Source: Paraliomyxa sp041600735
Lineage (GTDB): Bacteria > Myxococcota_A > Polyangia > Nannocystales > Nannocystaceae
Length of the DNA: 13,269 nucleotides
Reading direction: 5' to 3'
Assembly: GCA_041600735.1 (NCBI GenBank)
Contig: JBFIJN010000243.1
Coordinates: 1-13,269 of the forward strand
In this document: positions 7,005 to 13,269 of the stretch, piece by piece
Position numbering within the stretch: the stretch's first letter is position 1
How the letters are laid out: every line of letters begins with the position of its first letter
The notes under the pieces: generated by a model
What the model was told of the DNA's origin: nothing
Database searches by the model: none
Seen by the model: only the letters and a program-made list of their open reading frames with translations
Position numbers and translations under genes: made by a program

Positions 7005-8015
7005 GTGGACTGGCTGCTGCGACGCAACTTCTGGGTGCTGAAGCTGTCGGGCTTGGCGATCGTGACCGCGCTCGCGGCCAACACCACCACCACGCTGCTC
7101 ACCTTCCATCTGCTGGCGACCCCCGCCGCGACCCACGACGACGCCGACGAGCCCGAGGAGGGCGACGAGACCGAGGACCCGGAGCAAGCGGCGGCCGCCC
7201 TCGCCTCGGCCGCCGCCCCGGCGAACGAGCGCGCTCGTCGAGCCGAGCGCACGGCCGAGCGCATCCTCGGTCGCAACCCGTTCTGCCCCACGTGTACCCC
7301 GCCCGACACCGCCGGGCCGCCGCTCGACGATGTGCTGCACGAGCCGGGGCAGGTCGATCTGGTGAGCGCGCGACGCAGCCAGCTCCCGCTCGTGGTGGCC
7401 GCGACCATGGAGGCCGCCGACCCCTCGCGCTCGCTGGCCACGCTCGTCGACACGGTGCGCGGGCTCGGCGGGCTCTATGGCGTGGGCGATCGGCTGGGGC
7501 CCGAGATCGAGATCGTGCGCGTGGCCGCCGGCGTCGTGCACATCCGCAACGCGGGTCGGCTCGAGTACATCCCGTTCGACGGGCTGCCCCCCGCGCCCAT
7601 GGCAAAGGCCGAGCCCGCGACCAAGCCCGCGAAGCCCGATGCCGCCGCGGAGCGCTCGATTCCGGGAGCGACCGAGGCGATCCAGTGCAGCGGCAAGGGC
7701 GACTGCGTGGTGGCGCGCGCGTTCGTCGAGGAGCTGCTGGCCCAGCCCAAGCTGCTGCTGGGTCAGGGCGGCGCGAGCCCAGCGACCACCAAGGACGGCG
7801 CACCGGGCTTTCGCCTGCGCGGGGTCAAGGCGGGGACGCTGCCCGACCTGCTCGGCCTGAAGAACGGCGACGTGATCACCGAGGTCGGCGGCTCACCGCT
7901 CACGATGGACGTGCTGCCCGGGCTCTACGGCAAGCTGCGCCACGCTTCCCACATCGAGGTCACGGTCGACCGTCGTGGCGAGCGCATGACCCGACAGCTC
8001 GAGATCCGCTCGTAG
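7005..8015 (+). CDS. gspC: Type II secretion system inner-membrane protein GspC (PDZ type)
   Basis: GspC spans the inner membrane and links the inner-membrane platform of the type II secretion machine to the outer-membrane secretin GspD. The protein is 336 aa from the GTG at 7005. Residues 1-12 are a short positive cytoplasmic end; about 13-40 hold the single membrane segment (LKLSGLAIVTALA onward). An acidic Asp/Glu spacer (45-60) and an Ala/Arg coiled stretch (61-88) follow. The homology region (about 88-193) begins with GRNPFCPTC. A Lys/Ala/Pro linker (about 195-215) precedes a segment with C228 and C234, and a C-terminal PDZ domain (about 258-336) contains GFRLRGVKAGTLPDLLGLKNGDVITEVGG-type features at 268-296. 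The other gsp genes are not adjacent, which is unusual. The start lacks a clear ribosome site. The stop faces the kinase-dehydrogenase gene, 12 bp away. Confidence 0.78.
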   Translation: MDWLLRRNFWVLKLSGLAIVTALAANTTTTLLTFHLLATPAATHDDADEPEEGDETEDPEQAAAALASAAAPANERARRAERTAERILGRNPFCPTCTPPDTAGPPLDDVLHEPGQVDLVSARRSQLPLVVAATMEAADPSRSLATLVDTVRGLGGLYGVGDRLGPEIEIVRVAAGVVHIRNAGRLEYIPFDGLPPAPMAKAEPATKPAKPDAAAERSIPGATEAIQCSGKGDCVVARAFVEELLAQPKLLLGQGGASPATTKDGAPGFRLRGVKAGTLPDLLGLKNGDVITEVGGSPLTMDVLPGLYGKLRHASHIEVTVDRRGERMTRQLEIRS

Positions 8016-8027
8016 CCCGCGAAGCGC

Positions 8028-10289
8028 TCAGACCTTGCCCGTCGCGATCGCCCGCACCCCGGTGGCCCCGAGCGCCAGCACGACCTGGTCCAGCATGGCA
8101 AAGCGGGGATCACGGGTGAAGCCCTTGGCCCAGCGAAAGTAGATCTGCTGCACGATGCCCGCGATCTTGAGCAGCGCGAACCCGTAGTAGAACAGCATGT
8201 TGGACACGTCGCGGCCGGTCCGCTCGGCGTAGCGCTCGATCAGCTCGCGGCGGGTCATCGCGCCCGGAGCATTCGTCGGGCCGAACGCCATCGCCTGCCA
8301 GCGCGGATCGTCGTCTTGCTGCACCCAGTAGCCGAGCGTGGTCCCGAGATCCATCAGCGGGTCGCCCACCGTGCACAGCTCCCAGTCGAGCACCGCCACG
8401 ATCCGCGTGAGCTCGTCGGGGTCGAGCATGACGTTGTCGAACTTGAAGTCGTTGTGCACGAGCGTGCCCTCGCCATCGGGCGGGATCCGCTCGAGCAGCC
8501 ACTCCCCGAGGCGCTCGATGTCGGGGACCTCGCTGGTCTTCGCGCGAGCGAAGCGCTCGATCCAGCCCTCGACCTGGCGCCGCACATAGCCCTGCGGCCG
8601 CCCGAGGTCGGCGAGGCCGGCGGCCTCGAGATCCACCGCGTGGAGGGCCGCGAGCTGATCGACGAGCGCGCCACACATCGTGCGCAGCGTGGCGGGCTCG
8701 ACCTCCTTGGGCACGCGCTTGCGCAGGATGACCCCGCGTCGCCGCTCCATCACGTAGAACGGCGCGCCGATCACCCCCGCGTCCTCGCAGTAGGCGAGCG
8801 GGCGCGGGGCCAGCGGATAGATCCCCTGGAGGCCGAGCAGCACGCGGTGCTCGCGAGCCATGTCGTGCCCCGATTTCACCTGCACCCCGGCCGGGGGCCG
8901 CCGCAGCACGAGCTCGGTCGGCCCCTTGCGCAGCAGATAGGTGAGGTTGGAGTAGCCGCTGGGGAACTGCTCGACCTCGAGCGCACCCGTCAGCTCGGGC
9001 ACCGCTCGCTCGAGGTAGGCCTCGAGCGCGCCGAGATCGAGCGCTTCGCCCTCGCGCACGGGCTTGGCCTCGTCGAGCGCCACCGGGCGCGGCGCGGGCG
9101 CTCGGTAGCGCCGCAGGATCCGGCGGGCGACCACCGTCTTGTGGACCTCGTCGGGACCGTCGTAGATGCGGGCGCCTCGCTCGTGACGATAGATCCACGA
9201 GAGCACGGTGTCCTCGGTGATGCCGAGCGCGCCGTGGCACTGGATCGCTCGATCGACGACCTTCATCAGCACGTCGGCGGTATGGAACTTGATGAGCGAG
9301 ATCTCCTCGCGTGCTTCCCGGGCCCCCACGCGATCGATGCGCCACGCGGCGTGCAGCACCAGCAGCCGCGCGGCATCGATCTGCGCGCGGCTCTCGGCGA
9401 TCCAGTGCTGCACGGTCTGGGTGTCGCCGAGTCGCTGATCGGGGGAGAGCTTGCGGCTCACCGCGCGGCGGGCCATCTCGTCGAAGGCGCGCTCGCACAG
9501 ACCGATCCAGCGCATGCCGTGGTGGATCCGCCCGGGCCCCAGCCGCGCCTGGGCCAGCGCAAACCCCTGGCCAGGGCTTCCCAGCAGGTGATCGCTGGGC
9601 ACGCGCACATTGCGCAGCTCGAGCTCCGCGTGGCTCATCCAGCCCTCGCCGGCCTCGCCCATCACCGGGATGTTGCGCACCCTCGTGAACCCGGGGGCAT
9701 CGGTGGGCACGATGATCATGCTCGCGCGCTCGTGCGCGGCGGCCTCGGGCTCGGTCACCGCCATCACGATGGCAAAGGCGGCGCCGTCGGCCGCGGTGCA
9801 GAACCACTTGTGGCCGTCGATGATCCAGTCGTGGCCCTCGCGGCGGGCGTGGGTCCCCATCCACACCGGGTTGCTCCCCGCGTACTCGGGCTCGGTCATC
9901 GCGAAGCAGCTGCGGATCTCACCGGCGAGCAGCGGCGCGAGCCAGCGCTCGCGCTGGGCCTCGCTGCCGTGCGCGAGCAGCAGCTCCATGTTGCCGGCAT
10001 CGGGCGCCTGGCAGTTGAGCACGTAGTGGCCGAGCGGTGAGCGCCCGAGGACCTCGCTCATCAGGCCGTGCTCGAGCACCGAGAGCCCCATGCCCCCGTG
10101 CTCTCGTGCGAGCTGCGGCAGCCACCACCCGCTCGTGAGCGCGCGCGCGCGCAGCTCGCGAAGGCGCGGCTCGAGGGCGTGAAAGCCCGCCGCGCGCGCC
10201 ACGGGCTCGAGCGGGATCACGTGCTCGTCGACGAAGCGGCGCAGGTTGGCGAGGGTGGCGGCGAGCGGGGACGGGATCGAGAAGTCCAT
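8028..10289 (-). CDS. Acyl-CoA dehydrogenase / APH-type kinase fusion (ACAD11- or LvaC-LvaA-like)
   Basis: 753-aa two-domain protein. Residues 1-397 are a flavin acyl-CoA dehydrogenase: FAMTEPEYAGSN (129-140), DGHKWFCTAA (158-167), QCHGALGITED (350-360), then IYDGPDEVHK (375-384), where the usual catalytic Glu is Asp377. The DGPDEVH form marks the ACAD10/ACAD11/LvaC branch. A Pro/Glu-rich linker (398-415) joins a kinase-like APH domain (about 418-753): FPSGYSN near the nucleotide loop (442-448), the Brenner motif HNDFKFDN with H612, catalytic D614 and N619, and metal-binding D635 in LDWE. In LvaA/LvaC and in ACAD10/11 the kinase phosphorylates a 4-hydroxyacyl-CoA and the dehydrogenase domain removes the phosphate to give an enoyl-CoA; the same chemistry is inferred here. 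Human ACAD11 has the domains in the opposite order. The ATG at 10289 is chosen for its GAGG site; it lies 11 bp after the phosphatase gene. Last gene of the leftward operon. Confidence 0.92.
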   Translation of the reverse strand: MDFSIPSPLAATLANLRRFVDEHVIPLEPVARAAGFHALEPRLRELRARALTSGWWLPQLAREHGGMGLSVLEHGLMSEVLGRSPLGHYVLNCQAPDAGNMELLLAHGSEAQRERWLAPLLAGEIRSCFAMTEPEYAGSNPVWMGTHARREGHDWIIDGHKWFCTAADGAAFAIVMAVTEPEAAAHERASMIIVPTDAPGFTRVRNIPVMGEAGEGWMSHAELELRNVRVPSDHLLGSPGQGFALAQARLGPGRIHHGMRWIGLCERAFDEMARRAVSRKLSPDQRLGDTQTVQHWIAESRAQIDAARLLVLHAAWRIDRVGAREAREEISLIKFHTADVLMKVVDRAIQCHGALGITEDTVLSWIYRHERGARIYDGPDEVHKTVVARRILRRYRAPAPRPVALDEAKPVREGEALDLGALEAYLERAVPELTGALEVEQFPSGYSNLTYLLRKGPTELVLRRPPAGVQVKSGHDMAREHRVLLGLQGIYPLAPRPLAYCEDAGVIGAPFYVMERRRGVILRKRVPKEVEPATLRTMCGALVDQLAALHAVDLEAAGLADLGRPQGYVRRQVEGWIERFARAKTSEVPDIERLGEWLLERIPPDGEGTLVHNDFKFDNVMLDPDELTRIVAVLDWELCTVGDPLMDLGTTLGYWVQQDDDPRWQAMAFGPTNAPGAMTRRELIERYAERTGRDVSNMLFYYGFALLKIAGIVQQIYFRWAKGFTRDPRFAMLDQVVLALGATGVRAIATGKV

Positions 10290-10298
10290 GCGGATCAT

Positions 10299-10302
10299 CC
10301 TC
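10299..10302 (-). promoter_or_regulatory. Ribosome site overlapping the phosphatase stop codon
   Basis: On the minus strand the phosphatase stop TGA runs straight into GG (TGAGG), giving GAGG 9 nt before the ATG at 10289. An in-frame ATG at 10298 is too close to use it. This picks the start of the fusion gene and suggests coupled translation. Confidence 0.55.
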
Positions 10303-11014
10303 AGCGAAAGGTCCAGGTCGAAGGACCGGGCAGGTGCGGCAGGGCATTGAAGGCATCGAGCGTGAAGCGACCCGCGGCATCGAACACGAACGTGGTGAGC
10401 GACGCATTGCGCAGGCGCCAGGCGGTGCGAAAGCTGGCCGCGTCGTCGGTCCCCAGCGCGCGCTGGAGCAGCACCGCCAGCGGGCCCACCGAGCTGAACG
10501 CCACCACCCGGGCGGCGCCCGCCGCCGTGATGATCTCGAGCCCGGCCAGCACGCGCGCGCGAAAGCTGGGCCAGGTCTCGATCCCGAGCGGCTCGAAGCG
10601 CCCGCCCATCCAGTGCGTCATCACGGCCTCGAACAGGCGCTGGAAGCTTCGCGAGCGCTCGGCGGGGGATCGCGCCGCGAGCAACGCCTGCTGCCCCGCG
10701 GCGACCTCGGGCTCGTCGGCGAGCGCCGATCCGGCCGCGCGCAGCAAGCCGAACGCATCGTGCTCGTCGAGCTCGGCGAGCTCGACGGCCTCGGGCCACG
10801 CGAGTCCCTCAGCGCGCGCCGCCTCGCGGGCCAGCCTCGCCGTGTCGCGGTGGCGCCGCGCCGGCCCGCGGAACACCGCCTCGAAGCCCCAGCCATGCGC
10901 GGCCAGGTGGGCCCCCAGGGCCAGCGCCTGCTCGGCGCCGCGCTCCGAGAGCTCGTCGTAGTCGGCCTTCATCAGCGAGGCCTGACCATGACGAACGACG
11001 ACGAGCTGCCCCAT
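10301..11014 (-). CDS. Histidine phosphatase-fold protein (phosphoglycerate mutase-like), lacking the second His
   Basis: 237 aa. The nucleophile motif RHG is at 8-10 (H9), right after a hydrophobic first strand as in the whole superfamily. GPARRHRDTA (50-59) supplies the conserved Arg/Thr-Ala helix start, and ELAELDEHD (78-86) lies where the family carries its acidic residue. The second catalytic histidine, normally in a SHGG-type turn, is missing: the matching strand reads VVAFSSVGPL (170-179) with S175 at that position. It could still be a phosphatase, as some branches vary here, or it could be impaired. The gene starts 5 bp after the transporter gene, with GGAG 8 nt before the ATG, and ends 11 bp before the kinase-dehydrogenase gene. 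This suggests a phosphorylated intermediate of that pathway, or a sugar phosphate from nucleosides, as substrate. The substrate is unknown. Confidence 0.82.
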   Translation of the reverse strand: MGQLVVVRHGQASLMKADYDELSERGAEQALALGAHLAAHGWGFEAVFRGPARRHRDTARLAREAARAEGLAWPEAVELAELDEHDAFGLLRAAGSALADEPEVAAGQQALLAARSPAERSRSFQRLFEAVMTHWMGGRFEPLGIETWPSFRARVLAGLEIITAAGAARVVAFSSVGPLAVLLQRALGTDDAASFRTAWRLRNASLTTFVFDAAGRFTLDAFNALPHLPGPSTWTFR

Positions 11015-11019
11015 GGCGA

Positions 11020-12255
11020 TTACTCCAACAGTGCCCCGGCGACACAGGCCGAGGCGAAGTTGGCCAGCGTCGCCGCCACCAGTGCACGCAGGCCGAGCCG
11101 GGCGATGTCGTGCTTGCGCGAGGGCGCCAAGCCACCCAGGCCACCGATGAGGATCCCGATGCTCGAGATGCTCGAGAACCCGCAGATCGCCACGGTGACG
11201 ATGCCCTGCGAGCGCATCGAGAGCTGGCTGCCCAGCTCGCGGATCATGTCGAACCCATAGAGCTCGTTGAGCACCACGCGGGTGCCGAGCACGCTGCCCA
11301 CCGCCTGCGCCTCGTCGAGCGGCGTGCCCATGAGCACCGCGATGGGGAAGAACAACCACCCCATGATCCGCTGCAACGTGAGCGGCGCGTCGCCCACGGT
11401 CAGCACGCCGAGGACCACGTTGATCAACGCGACGAGCGCGATGAAGGCGATGAGCATCGCGCCCACGTTGAGCGCCAGCTTGAGCCCGTCGCTGGCCCCG
11501 CTGGCCGCCGCATCGAGCACGTTGGCGTCGGTCTTGGGGATGTCCACGTCGACGGTGCCCATCGTCTCGGGCTCGGCGGTCTCGGGGACCATGAGCTTGG
11601 CCATCACGATCGAGATCGGGGCCGTCATCGCCACTGCGGTGAGCAGGTAGGCGATCGGGACCTGGCCGATCGCGACGTAGGCGCCCAGGATCGCGCCCGA
11701 GACGGAGGCCATGCCCCCCACCATCACCACGAACAGCTCGGACTCGGTGAGGCGGTCGAGGAATGGCTTGATCGTGAGCGGCGCCTCGGTCTGCCCCATG
11801 AACACGCTCGCGGCCACCGCCAGCGACTCGGCGCCGCTGGTGCCCATCGTGCGCATCATCAGCCACGCGAGCCCGCGCACGATGATCTGCATGATCCCGA
11901 GGTAGTAGAGGATCGAGAACAGCGAGGCGATGAAGATGATCGTGGGCAGCACCTGGAACGCGAAGATGGTGCCGAGCCCCGAGTCACCCCCGCGCTGGGC
12001 CCCCATCGAGCCGAACACGAACGCCGAGCCCTCGTAGCTCTGGTCGAGCACCGCCTGCACCACCGACGAGGCCGCGGCCAGCAGCTCGCGGCCCTGCGGG
12101 AGCCGCAGCAGCAGCAGCCCCACCAACCACTGCGCCCCCATGCCCCACAGCACGATGCGAAGCTTGACCGCCTTGCGATTGGACGAGAGCGCGTACGCGA
12201 AGCCCACCATGGCCAGCGCACCGATGACCGAGACGAGGCGCGAGGGATCCACCAT
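11020..12255 (-). CDS. nupC: Concentrative nucleoside transporter, NupC/CNT family
   Basis: Inner-membrane symporter that takes up nucleosides with Na+ or H+. The protein is 411 aa from the ATG at 12255; a GTG at 12270 would add five residues, and neither start has a clear ribosome site. Residues 7-50 form the first membrane helices, followed by YEGSAFVFGS (74-83). GQTEAPL (154-160) holds the base-binding Q155/T156/E157. Hairpins and helices run through about 175-220, a polar insert follows (about 223-256), and then the second repeat with LNELYGF (N330, E331), CGFSSISSIGI (358-368) and GGLGGLAPSRKHDIARLG (371-388). Numbers compare well with the Vibrio cholerae transporter. One difference is that the Asn that contacts ribose there (N368) is Ser362 here, while the following Ser (S365) is kept. 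The gene is 60 bp after adenosine deaminase and 5 bp before the phosphatase gene. It supplies the substrates for every nucleoside enzyme in the window. Confidence 0.94.
   Translation of the reverse strand: MVDPSRLVSVIGALAMVGFAYALSSNRKAVKLRIVLWGMGAQWLVGLLLLRLPQGRELLAAASSVVQAVLDQSYEGSAFVFGSMGAQRGGDSGLGTIFAFQVLPTIIFIASLFSILYYLGIMQIIVRGLAWLMMRTMGTSGAESLAVAASVFMGQTEAPLTIKPFLDRLTESELFVVMVGGMASVSGAILGAYVAIGQVPIAYLLTAVAMTAPISIVMAKLMVPETAEPETMGTVDVDIPKTDANVLDAAASGASDGLKLALNVGAMLIAFIALVALINVVLGVLTVGDAPLTLQRIMGWLFFPIAVLMGTPLDEAQAVGSVLGTRVVLNELYGFDMIRELGSQLSMRSQGIVTVAICGFSSISSIGILIGGLGGLAPSRKHDIARLGLRALVAATLANFASACVAGALLE
11023..11026 (-). promoter_or_regulatory. Ribosome site of the phosphatase gene inside the end of nupC
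   Basis: GGAG on the minus strand lies just before the TAA of the transporter gene and 8 nt before the phosphatase ATG at 11014. It fixes that start and links translation of the two genes. Confidence 0.6.
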
Positions 12256-12315
12256 GGAGGGTGGTACCACGGAACCCTGCGTGGCGGGTGAACCGCCGCG
12301 GTCCGTGCGCGGGGC

Positions 12316-13269
12316 TCAGGCGCTGGGCGACGCGGCCTCGGTCGCGACCGGCTCTCCCGCGGGATCGAACGCCGCCAGCTCGGCGCTCGCCGCCTCGAGG
12401 AAGCGCCGCTTCTCGTGGAACGGCATGAACGCGCTCTTGAACCCGTTGAGCACGACCTGCTTGATGTCGTCGAGCGTCAGCCCCATCTCGCTGTGCGCGA
12501 GATACAGCTCCTGCGAGACCGTCGTGTCGGTCATCAAGCGGTTGTCGGTATTGACCGTGACCCGGGCCCCGAGGTTGAAGTAGAGGCGCATCGGATGCGA
12601 GGCCAGGCTCGGTACGGCCCCCGTCTGCACATTGGACGAGGGGCAGCACTCGAGCGGGATCCGGTGATCGACCACATAGTGGAGCAGGTCGCCGTCCTCG
12701 CGCAGCCGGCAGCCGTGGCCGATGCGGTGCGCCCCGCAGATGTGCAGCGCCTGCGCGATCGACGGGGGCCCGTAGGCCTCGCCCGCGTGGATCGTGACGT
12801 TGATGTTGTTCTGGCGCACCAGCTGGAACGCTTCTTGGTGCTCCTTGGCCGGGTGATCGTCCTCGGCCCCGGCGAGATCGAAGCCCACCACCCCGCGGTT
12901 CTTGTAGGCCACCACGAGCTCGGCCATCTCGAGCGAGGAGGCCACCGAGATGTTGCGGATCCCGCAGACGATGATGCGGCTGATGATTCCGTGGCGCAGC
13001 TCGGCGTCGTGGAGCCCCTTGAGCACGGTCTCGACCACCGTCGTGAGCCGCAGGCCGCGGCGCGTGTGGAGCATTGGCGCGTAGCGCACCTCCATGTAGC
13101 GCACGTTCTCCCGCGCGGCGTCCTCGGCCAGCTCGTACGCGGCCCGGTAGAGCGCCTCACGGGTCTGCAGCACCTGGAGGGTGACGTCGAAGGCCTGGAG
13201 GTACTTGACCAGGCTGCCCGAGATCTCGCCAATGTGCATCGCAGCGCGGAGACCGGCGACGTCGGTCGC
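12316..13269 (-). CDS. add: Adenosine deaminase, 5' end outside the window
   Basis: Converts (deoxy)adenosine to (deoxy)inosine and ammonia in the cytosol. 317 residues are visible and the frame stays open to the window edge, so the start and the N-terminal HxH zinc ligands lie outside; about 40-55 residues are probably missing, judging from family length. Numbering from the Met at 13239, the visible parts are VRYMEVRYAP (46-55), GFDLAGAE (119-126), TIHAGEAYG with zinc ligand H151 and catalytic E154, RIGHGCRL with H175, ECCPSSN (197-203), and VNTDNRL with zinc ligand D232. The Asp-Asn pair replaces the Asp-Asp of the mammalian enzyme, which is frequent in bacterial members. The tail after about 295 is Ala/Glu/Pro-rich and unconserved. 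It leads the leftward operon in this window; its product inosine is the substrate of the phosphorylase at the left end. Confidence 0.93.
   Translation of the reverse strand, partial: ATDVAGLRAAMHIGEISGSLVKYLQAFDVTLQVLQTREALYRAAYELAEDAARENVRYMEVRYAPMLHTRRGLRLTTVVETVLKGLHDAELRHGIISRIIVCGIRNISVASSLEMAELVVAYKNRGVVGFDLAGAEDDHPAKEHQEAFQLVRQNNINVTIHAGEAYGPPSIAQALHICGAHRIGHGCRLREDGDLLHYVVDHRIPLECCPSSNVQTGAVPSLASHPMRLYFNLGARVTVNTDNRLMTDTTVSQELYLAHSEMGLTLDDIKQVVLNGFKSAFMPFHEKRRFLEAASAELAAFDPAGEPVATEAASPSA

Noticed and set aside
8013..8030. Terminator between the convergent ends of gspC and the fusion gene
   Set aside because: Only 12 bp separate the two genes, and I found no convincing stem with a T-run there.
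8316..10040. Plus-strand frame opposite the kinase-dehydrogenase fusion
   Set aside because: The composition is that of an antisense shadow (His/Leu/Glu/Arg-rich, no domains), while the minus strand has complete catalytic motifs throughout.
10290..10799. N-terminal extension of the fusion protein's frame
   Set aside because: It overlaps the phosphatase gene and is Arg/Ala-rich. The dehydrogenase fold begins at the ATG at 10289, which has a ribosome site.
11015..11866. N-terminal extension of the phosphatase frame across nupC
   Set aside because: The residues are low-complexity Asp/Arg/Gly/His shadow. The RHG strand must lie at the N-terminus, which fits the ATG at 11014.
11110..12291. Plus-strand frame opposite the transporter, rich in His and Glu
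   Set aside because: It is an antisense shadow of a membrane protein gene and has no recognisable domain.
1..13269. Mobile elements, CRISPR, tRNA/rRNA or toxin-antitoxin genes
   Set aside because: No direct-repeat arrays, terminal inverted repeats, transposase or RNA-gene motifs were seen, and all coding space is explained by the listed genes.

Overview
The window is about 13.3 kb of very GC-rich, densely coding bacterial DNA. There are no RNA genes, insertion sequences, CRISPR arrays or long non-coding stretches; the largest gaps between genes are about 105-135 bp. The high GC, a secreted lipoprotein with a Gly/Ser/Thr linker and a Cys-rich head, and a myxobacterial-looking GspC suggest a myxobacterium (Myxococcota, perhaps the Nannocystis/Plesiocystis group). 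That placement is inference.

Left part (77-5818, + strand): a nucleoside-degradation operon. It encodes a trimeric-type purine nucleoside phosphorylase, a DERA-like deoxyribose-phosphate aldolase (deoC), a double-domain aldehyde dehydrogenase of the ALDH16 kind, and thymidine phosphorylase (deoA). The logic is nucleoside + Pi to free base + (deoxy)ribose-1-P, then dR5P to glyceraldehyde-3-P + acetaldehyde, with the ALDH probably oxidising the acetaldehyde. The pentose mutase that links the two halves is not in the window.

Middle part (5847-8015): three envelope genes that do not look related to nucleosides. These are a leftward Cys-rich lipoprotein, a divergent small lipoprotein of unknown function, and a lone type II secretion gene, gspC.

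Right part (8028-13269, - strand): a second, leftward operon running adenosine deaminase (5' end outside the window), concentrative nucleoside transporter (nupC family), histidine-phosphatase-fold protein, and one polypeptide joining an acyl-CoA dehydrogenase to an APH-type kinase. The last three genes are 5 and 11 bp apart with good ribosome sites, so they look translationally linked. Adenosine deaminase and the transporter feed the left operon: import, then adenosine to inosine, then phosphorolysis. The kinase-dehydrogenase fusion has the domains of human ACAD11 and of the bacterial LvaA + LvaC pair (4-hydroxyacyl-CoA catabolism), but in the opposite order to ACAD11. It is the most unusual object here.

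No wholly new defence or mobile system is visible. The points of interest are the fusion protein and its phosphatase partner, the aldehyde dehydrogenase inside a deo operon, changed key residues in the transporter and the phosphatase, and a twin CX9C lipoprotein.
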